A DNA stretch of 64,000 bases from Pseudodesulfovibrio nedwellii (lineage in GTDB: Bacteria; Desulfobacterota; Desulfovibrionia; Desulfovibrionales; Desulfovibrionaceae), in assembly GCF_027923765.1 (NCBI RefSeq), contig NZ_AP026709.1:1173501-1237500 (forward strand). Direction: 5' to 3'. Both the position numbers and the translations under genes were made by a program. This document shows, in pieces, positions 57,244 through 64,000 of the stretch. Each line of letters begins with the position of its first letter. The stretch's first letter is position 1. The notes beneath the pieces were generated by a model. That model saw only the letters and a list, made by a program, of their open reading frames with translations, did not search any database and was not told the origin of the DNA.

Positions 57244-59399
57244 TGCAGAAAGCTGACAACCTGAAAGAATACCGTAAGGAATTACAAGAGTCTCTGGACA
57301 ATGAATTCCTGCGCACGACTCTTGATAATTTTGCCGTGGCCTACAAAGCCGGACGAGCCAACGCCTTCAAAGGCATGGATGTACGCAGCCTGATCGACGA
57401 CATCGCCTGTTCCAAAGACGCAGCCGGTGAAAATTTCGAAGCTCTCTACAAAGAATTCAAAGAAAATGCAGAGGCCGCTGGCATCCACGTTCACTTTGCC
57501 AAAACCGGCGACGAGGCCAACCAGATCATCGCCCAAATCGCCAAAGACTCCGACTGTAAAAAGATAGTTAAATCAAAATCCATGACAGCAGAGGAAACTC
57601 TGCTCAACCATGATCTGGAAGACGCTGGCCTTGAGGTCACTGAAACAGACCTTGGTGAATGGATCATTCAGTTGCGCCATGAAGGCCCGTCTCACATGGT
57701 TATGCCTGCCATTCACCTGTCCCGCTATCAGGTTGGCGATCTCTTCACCGAAGTCACCGGCTCGAAGCAGGATGCTGAGATCGAAAAGTTGGTCAAAGTA
57801 GCCCGCCGAGAACTCAGACAAAAATACGTCGAAGCAGACATGGGCATCACCGGCGCCAACTTCGCCGTGGCCGAAACCGGCGGTATTGGTCTGGTTACCA
57901 ACGAGGGTAACGCCCGCCTAGTGTCCACCCTGCCCCGCGTGCACGTCGCGCTCATGGGTATCGACAAACTTCTGCCGAACCTTCACGATGCCCTACGCAT
58001 CCTGAAAGCGCTGCCACGCAATGCCACCGGTCAGCAGATCACATCGTACGTCACCTGGATCACCGGCGCCAACGAATGTCTTTCCGCTGAAGACGGTAAA
58101 AAAGAAATCCACTACGTCATATTGGACAATGGCCGCTCCGAATTACTCAAGGACTCCTTGTTCTCACAGGTTAACCGTTGTGTCCGCTGTGGTGCCTGTG
58201 CCAACGTCTGTCCGGTTTACCGACTGGTTGGTGGTCACAAGATGGGCCACATCTATATCGGTGCCATTGGCCTAATCCTGACATACTTCTTCCACGGCAA
58301 AGACAAGGCCAAAAACCTCGTCCAGAACTGCATTAACTGTGAAGCATGCAAGGACGTCTGTGCTGGCGGCATTGATCTGCCCCGACTCATCAAAGAAATC
58401 CATGCCCGTATTCAAGATGAAGACGGTCATCCGCTTCCGAGCGTCCTGCTGAGCAAAGTTCTCAGAAACCGCAAGTTGTTCCATACTCTGCTTCGCACTG
58501 CCAAATGGGGCCAAAAGCCCGTGGCTGAAAAAGACGGATTTATCCGCCATCTGCCCATGATCTTCTCCAAGGAACACAGCTTCCGTGCTCTGCCGACTAT
58601 TGCTGAAAAACCATTCCGCGACTGGTGGAAAGACAACCGCCCGGAAGTAAAGAAACCCAAACTCAGGGTTGCACTGTTCTCCGGTTGCGTGCAGGACTTC
58701 GTTTATCCTGAACAAATGCAGGCTGCTGTTGAACTCTTTGCCGCCAACAACGTGAGCATGGAATACCCCATGGAACAGTCCTGTTGCGGTCTGCCAGTTC
58801 AGATGATGGGTGAAATGGAAGCATCCCGCGATGTCGCCAAGCAGAACCTTCGCGCTTTCGAGCCTGATGCCTATGACTATATCATTACCTTGTGTGCCTC
58901 CTGTGCGGCCCACCTCAAACATAACTACCCTAAACTGGTAATGGACAGACCCGCTCTCAAATATAGAGCAGACGCCTTTGCCGACAAGATTATCGACTAC
59001 TCCTCTTTTGTGAACGACGTTCTCAAGGTAAAGAAAGTCGATTTCAATGAAAGCAAGGAAAAGGCCACATACCACGCGCCATGCCACCTCTGCCGAGGTC
59101 TTGAAGTGCATGACGCACCGCGTCAGCTCATCGAAAAGGGCGGTATGGAATACGTGGAATGCGCCGAAGAAGAAGTCTGCTGCGGATTTGGCGGCACTTT
59201 CTCCATGAAGTTCCCGGAACTCTCTGCCGAACTGCTGAACAAAAAACTCACCAATGTTGAAGAAACCGGTGCCACCACGCTCCTCACAGATTGCCCCGGT
59301 TGCATCATGCAGTTACGCGGTGGACTAAAGACCCGCGGCTCAAAAATCAAAGTCAGGCACGTGTCCGAAGTTCTGGCAGACAACAGCAAGAAGAAATAA
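57243..59399 (+). CDS. LutB-LutA-like fusion of L-lactate dehydrogenase
   Basis: 718-aa protein combining LutB-like and LutA-like parts in one chain. Seen: LUD domain (about 70-300, with ADMGITGANFAVAETGGIGLVTNEGNARLVSTLPRVHVAL), two [4Fe-4S] motifs RCVRCGACANVCP and NCINCEACKDVC, then LutA-like CCG domains with LFSGCVQDFVYPEQMQAAVELFAANNVSMEYPMEQSCCGLPVQ and THAPCHL-type YHAPCHLCRGLEV plus EEVCCGFGGTFSMK. It oxidises L-lactate with LutC. Long versions of this kind are usual in Desulfovibrio. It is the last gene of the operon and is followed by a strong terminator. Confidence 0.92.
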   Translation: MQKADNLKEYRKELQESLDNEFLRTTLDNFAVAYKAGRANAFKGMDVRSLIDDIACSKDAAGENFEALYKEFKENAEAAGIHVHFAKTGDEANQIIAQIAKDSDCKKIVKSKSMTAEETLLNHDLEDAGLEVTETDLGEWIIQLRHEGPSHMVMPAIHLSRYQVGDLFTEVTGSKQDAEIEKLVKVARRELRQKYVEADMGITGANFAVAETGGIGLVTNEGNARLVSTLPRVHVALMGIDKLLPNLHDALRILKALPRNATGQQITSYVTWITGANECLSAEDGKKEIHYVILDNGRSELLKDSLFSQVNRCVRCGACANVCPVYRLVGGHKMGHIYIGAIGLILTYFFHGKDKAKNLVQNCINCEACKDVCAGGIDLPRLIKEIHARIQDEDGHPLPSVLLSKVLRNRKLFHTLLRTAKWGQKPVAEKDGFIRHLPMIFSKEHSFRALPTIAEKPFRDWWKDNRPEVKKPKLRVALFSGCVQDFVYPEQMQAAVELFAANNVSMEYPMEQSCCGLPVQMMGEMEASRDVAKQNLRAFEPDAYDYIITLCASCAAHLKHNYPKLVMDRPALKYRADAFADKIIDYSSFVNDVLKVKKVDFNESKEKATYHAPCHLCRGLEVHDAPRQLIEKGGMEYVECAEEEVCCGFGGTFSMKFPELSAELLNKKLTNVEETGATTLLTDCPGCIMQLRGGLKTRGSKIKVRHVSEVLADNSKKK

Positions 59400-59496
59400 C
59401 CGTAAACTAAGATTACATGAGGCTCTCAGAAGGTAAGGACCGCAATCCATAGAAGCTCACTACCCCGCTTCCTCCCAATGATATGGCCTCTATGTA

Positions 59497-59534
59497 GGTT
59501 CCCCGACTACCCACAGTCGGGGAACCATTTTTTT
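59497..59534 (+). terminator. Terminator of the lactate operon
   Basis: 12-bp stem GGTTCCCCGACT/AGTCGGGGAACC followed by A and seven T, about 100 nt after the lutB-lutA stop. The sequence between shows nothing else. Confidence 0.93.
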
Positions 59535-59550
59535 GACAAAATCAGAACAC

Positions 59551-59582
59551 AAAAAAGCCCCTCCGGTCAGACCGGAGGGGCT
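59551..59582 (-). terminator. Terminator after HU gene
   Basis: 12-bp perfect stem AGCCCCTCCGGT/ACCGGAGGGGCT with a 3-nt loop; on minus it is followed by TTTTT. On plus it is followed by TTT and can also act there. Confidence 0.92.
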
Positions 59583-59605
59583 TTTACATACCTCTTTAAT
59601 CGCAG

Positions 59606-59878
59606 CTACTTGACGGCGTCCTTGAGGACCTTACCGGGCTTGAACTGGGCGACCTTGGTGGCAGGAATCTTGATTTCTGCGCCAGTGCGGGGATTGCGGC
59701 CAGTGCGTGCTTTTCTTTCGCTGACACTGAAGGTACCGAAGCCGGTCAGGGTCAACTTGTTGCCAGCGGCCAGCTCGTCCTGGATGATGTCGAGAATGGC
59801 GTTCATGGAAGCTTCGGCCTGTGCTTTGGAAGTACCGTTCTTTTCAGCAATCTTTGCTACGAGTTCAGCTTTGGTCAT
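59606..59878 (-). CDS. hup: HU-family DNA-binding protein
   Basis: 90-aa nucleoid protein that bends DNA non-specifically. Seen: MTKAELVAKIAEKNGTSKAQAEASMNAILDIIQDELAAGNKLTLTGFGTFSVSERKARTGRNPRTGAEIKIPA in order, with the arm signature GFGTF...RNPRTG. AGGAG precedes the ATG. Transcribed alone between a terminator and RlpA. Conserved enough that assignment to the HU rather than the IHF branch rests on overall similarity. Confidence 0.96.
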   Translation of the reverse strand: MTKAELVAKIAEKNGTSKAQAEASMNAILDIIQDELAAGNKLTLTGFGTFSVSERKARTGRNPRTGAEIKIPATKVAQFKPGKVLKDAVK

Positions 59879-60039
59879 AAAAAACTCCTACAAGTGGTTT
59901 ATTTGATGTCTTAAACAAGTGACACGTTGTTCATTTCGACGGTTTATACACGCTCGAAATGGTTATGGGAAGTCAAAAAGCACCGTATAGCGTAACTTTT
60001 TCCATAAAATAGACTATCCGAAACGTCTTTCTCTGTGGG

Positions 60040-60798
60040 TTAGCTGATAATATAGCTGGTAGGAAAGTCGTCTTTCAATTTCTCCAACACCTGCTCAGCC
60101 TTATCCCGATTGGAAAAAGTCCCTGCCTGCACGACATGCAGCACACGGCCATTCCGCGTAATCGTTCTAATTTGAGCATTACCAAAACCGCTGGCCACAA
60201 GATCCCGATGCACTCTTTCTGCATTCCCTCTATTTGCAAAAGCCCCCACCCTTACATGGTACTGCTTTGCAGACGAGGCAGCAATCCGAGTCGTTGCCCC
60301 GGGTACCGTTCCTACAGCCGTAATCCGAACTTTAGCAACCCCCCGGTCCACAGTACCGAGTTTCTTGGCTGCACCATAGGAAAGATCAAGAATACGTCCA
60401 TGCACAAATGGCCCTCGGTCATTAATAACAAGAACGACACTTCGATTATTCTCGAGATTCGTCACACGAACCTGTGTTCCCAATGGCAAAATCTTGTGGG
60501 CCGCAGTCACCCCATACATATTGTATATATATCCGTTGGCCGTCTTCTTTCCATGAAAATCCTTGCCATACCAGGAAGCCATCCCAACTTCGTCATACCC
60601 ATGGGCGGTCTTGAGCGGATAGTATGTCTTCCCCATGACAGTATAAGGATTAGTCTTGGGATCATACCTTGGCGACACAGCGCCGTCCTTTCCCGAAGAC
60701 GGCGTGGAATACACATGCTTCGGATAAGGATTCAGCGAGCCACAACCGGCCATTGCGAGCATGGCCAGAAGCACGAAAAAAGCTATAAGGTGACGCAT
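60040..60798 (-). CDS. rlpA: RlpA-like septal lipoprotein with SPOR domain
   Basis: 252-aa outer-membrane lipoprotein. Seen: lipobox LAMAGC (Cys19), a double-psi beta-barrel of the RlpA type (GMASWYGKDFHGKKTANGYIYNMYGVTAAHKILPLGTQVRVTNLENNRSVVLVINDRGPFVHGRILDLSYGAA), and a C-terminal SPOR domain (about 175-252: YHVRVGAFANRGNAERVHRDLVASG, VVQAGTFSNRDKAEQVLEKL). SPOR binds denuded peptidoglycan at division sites; RlpA of Pseudomonas cleaves such glycan as a lytic transglycosylase. GGAGGG precedes the ATG. Confidence 0.92.
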   Translation of the reverse strand: MRHLIAFFVLLAMLAMAGCGSLNPYPKHVYSTPSSGKDGAVSPRYDPKTNPYTVMGKTYYPLKTAHGYDEVGMASWYGKDFHGKKTANGYIYNMYGVTAAHKILPLGTQVRVTNLENNRSVVLVINDRGPFVHGRILDLSYGAAKKLGTVDRGVAKVRITAVGTVPGATTRIAASSAKQYHVRVGAFANRGNAERVHRDLVASGFGNAQIRTITRNGRVLHVVQAGTFSNRDKAEQVLEKLKDDFPTSYIIS

Positions 60799-60902
60799 AA
60801 TCCCTCCGTGCAGCCCCCAACTGGAGCCAGGATCATTTCTCGACTTTGTCTAGAAATCGTAATCGAAGCCATGAAAAAAGGCAAATGTATGCACATATAT
60901 CC

Positions 60903-60925
60903 AATTGAATTACATAAATTCAATT
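60903..60925. promoter_or_regulatory. AT-rich inverted repeat between rlpA and solute-binding gene
   Basis: Perfect 9-bp inverted repeat AATTGAATT/AATTCAATT with a 5-nt spacer in the divergent gap. It is a candidate operator or overlapping promoter element; no factor can be named. Confidence 0.4.
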
Positions 60926-61000
60926 AGTTGTGGACGACAAAGTTCATAATGCCTTATATAGACATCAACAAAAATCGTTTATTCTCCACGCTGGGCGGTC

Positions 61001-61774
61001 ATGTTCAAAAAAGCACCATTTGTCATACTACTTCTTTTTTTTCTTACAATTACGTTGCCAAACGCTGGAATTGGAGCCTCAAAAGAACCTCTAAACGAGC
61101 TAATTCTTACCATCACCCGTGCTGGTTGGCCCCCCTTCATGATCCCTGCCGACAGATATGGTGAGGCCCGAGGAATCATGATCGACACCTTACGAGAAGC
61201 CGCACAATGTGCAGGTTGTACGATAAAAATCGTCCATTACCCGGAAAAACGCAGCCTCATGAATCTTCGTGAAGGCATCGTGGATGTCTATCCCAAAGCT
61301 CAGGAATGGGTTGCCGAACCAAATCAATTCGACTGGACAGCCCCGGTCGTCATCTCGGAAGACACACTTATTTTCAGGAATGGAGATCAGACTCGAGTCA
61401 CGCAATCACTGACAGGCATGAGCATTGGTGTAGTTCACGGTTTTTCCTATCCAGCACTCAAAAAGCTATTCGCTTGCGGTAGTCTCCAAAGACACGATGC
61501 TCACAATACAAAAAATCTTCTGCTCATGCTTTCGCGAGGCCACGTGGATGCCATTCTCACCAACCGCCATGTGGCAAAATGGATCATCCGCAAATCTCCG
61601 AACCTTCGTGAGGCTGAATTTTACTTTGCGAAGAAACCGCTTGAAAACGCTCCTTTCCGCTTCGCTTTCACACGGAAGAGCGACCACTCCAAATTCATCG
61701 CCGCTTTCAACAAAGAAATCGAAACCATGCGCAAGGATGGCCGTTTTCAAGCCATCCTTGACCGTTACAAATAG
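61001..61774 (+). CDS. Orphan periplasmic solute-binding protein, family 3
   Basis: 257-aa exported protein of the SBP_bac_3 (amino-acid binding) fold. Seen: signal peptide to about residue 26, then ELILTITRAGWPPFMIPADRYGEARGIMIDTLREAA as the first lobe, SLTGMSIGVVHGFSYPALKKLF, and late MLSRGHVDAILTNRHVAKWII. No transporter gene adjoins it, so it may be a stand-alone receptor, as is frequent in Desulfovibrio. The ATG at 61001 is preceded by a weak GGGCGG. Converges on aspA. Confidence 0.83.
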   Translation: MFKKAPFVILLLFFLTITLPNAGIGASKEPLNELILTITRAGWPPFMIPADRYGEARGIMIDTLREAAQCAGCTIKIVHYPEKRSLMNLREGIVDVYPKAQEWVAEPNQFDWTAPVVISEDTLIFRNGDQTRVTQSLTGMSIGVVHGFSYPALKKLFACGSLQRHDAHNTKNLLLMLSRGHVDAILTNRHVAKWIIRKSPNLREAEFYFAKKPLENAPFRFAFTRKSDHSKFIAAFNKEIETMRKDGRFQAILDRYK

Positions 61775-61777
61775 GAT

Positions 61778-63190
61778 TTACGACCGTTTGATATACCGTG
61801 GCTTGACCATGTTCTCCGGCTTCAGGATATCATCAATTTCCTCCTGACTCAGATAGCCTTTCTCCAACACGATCTCATAAACAGATCTTCCAGTCTTCAT
61901 GGCTTCTTTAGCTATCTCGGCAGATTTTTCATATCCAATAAACGGATTAAGGGCTGTAACCAGACCAATGGAATTCTCCACGAGTTCGAGGCACCGTTCA
62001 CGATTAGCCGTAATACCGGATACGCACTTGTCTGCCAAAGTCCGGCTGGCGCGTTGCAACATGTTCATGGACTGAAACAAAGAATACCCAATAACCGGTT
62101 CCATAACATTCAATTCAAGCTGACCGGCTTCGGAAGCCATTGAAATTGTAACATCATTACCGACAACAGCAAAAGCTACCTGATTGACAACTTCAGGAAT
62201 CACCGGATTTACCTTGCCCGGCATGATGGACGATCCCGGCTGCATTGGTGGCAGGTTGATTTCGTTAAAACCGCACCGTGGTCCACTGGAAAGCAAGCGT
62301 AAATCGTTACAAATTTTTGACAATTTGACTGCCACGCGTTTAAGAACGCCGGAAAGCTGGACATACGCTCCGGTATCCTGAGTGGCCTCGACAAGATCAG
62401 GCGAGGAAACAAGCTGTAACGTTGTTGATTCGACAAGCTTTTCCGTCACTGTCCGAGTATAATCAGGATGAGCATTAAGCCCTGTGCCAATGGCCGTGGC
62501 TCCCATATTAATCTCATGCACAAGATGCTGGGCCTCATCCAGCCGTTGCACATCTTCACCAACCATGACAGCCCAAGCGGAAAATTCCTGTCCAAGCGTC
62601 ATGGGTACTGCGTCCTGTAACTGGGTCCGCCCCATCTTAATCACATCCGAAAACTCTTTGCCCTTAGCTGCAAAAGCCTTCTTCAAATGACGCATGGCGT
62701 CCATCAACTCACGGACTTCCAGGATCAGAGCAATATTCAAAGCTGATGGATATACGTCGTTCGTGGACTGAGACATATTCACATCGTTCAAAGGGTGCAA
62801 ATGGTCATAATCCCCCTTTTCATATCCCATAAGCTCCAAGGCTCGATTGCAGATAATCTCATTGGCGTTCATGTTGGCTGAGGTACCGGCTCCGCCCTGC
62901 ATGACATCCACCACAAACTGTTCGTGCAACTTCCCAGATAGGATCTCCTCGCAAGCGCGGGAGATGGCCCGACTCTTCTGCTCATCCAGTAACCCAAGAG
63001 AAGCATTGGCATCCGAAGCCGCTAATTTAACATAGGCTAAAGCGTTGATAAGCCTCGGATAATGAGACATGGCAATTCCGGAAATATGAAAATTATCAAG
63101 AGCTCGCTGGGTCTGCACACCATAATATGCATCCTTCGAAACTTCTATCTCGCCCAGGCTGTCGTGTTCGATTCTGTATTCTTTGCTCAT
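61778..63190 (-). CDS. aspA: Aspartate ammonia-lyase
   Basis: 470-aa enzyme of the aspartase/fumarase superfamily releasing ammonia from aspartate to give fumarate. Seen: SLGEIEVSKDAYYGVQTQRALDNF, MGRTQLQDAVPMTLGQEF, GATAIGTGLNAHPDY, and the superfamily signature GSSIMPGKVNPV. The AYYGVQTQRA and TQLQDAVPMT forms fit aspartase better than class II fumarase, though fumarase cannot be fully excluded. The ATG at 63190 is chosen over one four codons upstream because GGAGCGAACC sits before it. It ends 3 nt from the convergent solute-binding gene. Confidence 0.9.
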   Translation of the reverse strand: MSKEYRIEHDSLGEIEVSKDAYYGVQTQRALDNFHISGIAMSHYPRLINALAYVKLAASDANASLGLLDEQKSRAISRACEEILSGKLHEQFVVDVMQGGAGTSANMNANEIICNRALELMGYEKGDYDHLHPLNDVNMSQSTNDVYPSALNIALILEVRELMDAMRHLKKAFAAKGKEFSDVIKMGRTQLQDAVPMTLGQEFSAWAVMVGEDVQRLDEAQHLVHEINMGATAIGTGLNAHPDYTRTVTEKLVESTTLQLVSSPDLVEATQDTGAYVQLSGVLKRVAVKLSKICNDLRLLSSGPRCGFNEINLPPMQPGSSIMPGKVNPVIPEVVNQVAFAVVGNDVTISMASEAGQLELNVMEPVIGYSLFQSMNMLQRASRTLADKCVSGITANRERCLELVENSIGLVTALNPFIGYEKSAEIAKEAMKTGRSVYEIVLEKGYLSQEEIDDILKPENMVKPRYIKRS

Positions 63191-63357
63191 GGTTCGCTCC
63201 ATGGTCAGGGTGTTACGGCAACCCCGAACCTATATGATTATTCCGGAGATTTGAATGCCATTTCGGCAACAGAGGCAATATATCCTTGCCAGAGCCATCC
63301 AATTCGGGTACCCCCAGCCTGCGCTTCAAGCGCCCATTACATATTATTGGAGAGACA

Positions 63358-64000
63358 ATGAGCAACACAGTACAGAACACCGAGCTTCGCAATATCGCCA
63401 TCATAGCCCACGTTGACCACGGCAAAACCACCTTGGTGGATGCCATGTTCAAACAGTCGGGCCTCTTCCGCGAAGGCCAGAACGTGGATGAACGAATCAT
63501 GGATTCCATGGACCTGGAACGCGAGCGCGGCATCACCATCGCCGCCAAGAACTGCTCGGTTTGCTGGAAGGAAACGAAGATCAATATCATCGACACCCCC
63601 GGCCATGCCGACTTTGGTGGCGAGGTTGAACGTTCCCTGTCCATGGCCGACGGCGCCATCCTGTTGGTTGACGCATCCGAAGGCCCGCTGCCCCAGACCC
63701 GCTTCGTCTTGAAGAAAGCACTGGAACAGGGTCTTTCCCTCATGGTTGTTATCAACAAGGTTGACCGCCAGGACGCCCGCCCCGACGAAGTACTTGACGA
63801 AATTTATGACCTGTTCATCGATCTGGATGCCAACGAAGACCAACTGGACTTCCCGCTGCTTTATGCCATTGGCCGTGACGGCATCGCCATGAAGACCGCA
63901 GAAGAACGCGGAGAAAACCTGCACATCCTGCTGGACATGATCGTGGACAAGGTCCCTGGCCCGTCCCACAACCCGGATGAGCCTTTCCAGATGCTCGTCT
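63358..64000 (+). CDS. typA: TypA/BipA ribosome-associated GTPase (3' end beyond window)
   Basis: The first 214 codons of a translational GTPase of the EF-G type. Seen: [25 protein letters not shown] (G1), [14 protein letters not shown] (G2), [42 protein letters not shown] (G3), and [16 protein letters not shown] (G4). The [15 protein letters not shown] form and the FGGEVER segment identify TypA rather than LepA or EF-G. GGAGAG precedes the ATG. It is needed for ribosome assembly in cold or stress. The right edge of the window cuts the gene. Confidence 0.94.
   Translation, partial: MSNTVQNTELRNIAIIAHVDHGKTTLVDAMFKQSGLFREGQNVDERIMDSMDLERERGITIAAKNCSVCWKETKINIIDTPGHADFGGEVERSLSMADGAILLVDASEGPLPQTRFVLKKALEQGLSLMVVINKVDRQDARPDEVLDEIYDLFIDLDANEDQLDFPLLYAIGRDGIAMKTAEERGENLHILLDMIVDKVPGPSHNPDEPFQMLV

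Overview
The window looks like chromosomal DNA of a sulfate-reducing deltaproteobacterium of the Desulfovibrio/Pseudodesulfovibrio type. The strongest evidence is one lactate-to-acetate block: pyruvate:ferredoxin oxidoreductase, lactate permease, a GlcD-like lactate dehydrogenase with its Fe-S partner, Pta, AckA and LutC/LutAB-like proteins. It is preceded by a histidine kinase/sigma54 regulator pair, as in the lactate locus known from Desulfovibrio vulgaris. A c-heme chemoreceptor, selA/selB and many Cache chemoreceptors fit the same assignment. No complete mobile element, CRISPR array or rRNA was seen.

Layout. 1-12.7 kb is mainly minus-strand housekeeping: comEC (cut by the left edge), murA, a SYLF lipoprotein, selB, then folC-selA-M18 peptidase, with tRNA-His, a FecR-domain protein and a Sel1-repeat lipoprotein on plus. 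12.8-17.3 kb holds a chemoreceptor, two genes of the 'GAK' family set (CofD-like and XXXCH proteins) and an AEC transporter. 17.4-29.2 kb is bracketed by two tRNA-Leu(CAG) genes inside 151-bp direct repeats. The first 2 kb of it is accessory DNA (formyltransferase-like gene, broken ORFs, a third scrap of the repeat, a G10 tract). It continues with a Cache adenylate cyclase and orphan binding protein, a second chemoreceptor, a bioD-bioA fusion and an SSS symporter.

29.4-38.6 kb holds a heme chemoreceptor and then a regulator/transport module: a PAS-AAA+ regulator with damaged sigma54 and Walker B motifs, a NifX-like protein, a perfect palindrome ahead of a sigma70-like promoter, a CBS protein, an SLC13 carrier, a beta-helix protein and NhaB. 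38.9-39.7 kb has two small minus-strand genes.

40-59.4 kb is the lactate regulon: sensor kinase, sigma54 response regulator, tag, a near-consensus -24/-12 element, then por-lctP-dld-lldF-pta-ackA-lutC-lutAB. Together these take up lactate, oxidise it to pyruvate and acetyl-CoA, and make acetate and ATP. 59.5-64 kb has HU, an RlpA/SPOR lipoprotein, a solute-binding protein, aspA and the start of typA (cut by the right edge).

All family names come from reading motifs and recalled family knowledge; no database search was run. The most rewarding leads are the damaged AAA+ regulator with its palindrome and sigma70-like promoter, the incomplete GAK set, the tRNA-Leu repeats and debris, and a terminator with no gene in front of it at 6862.
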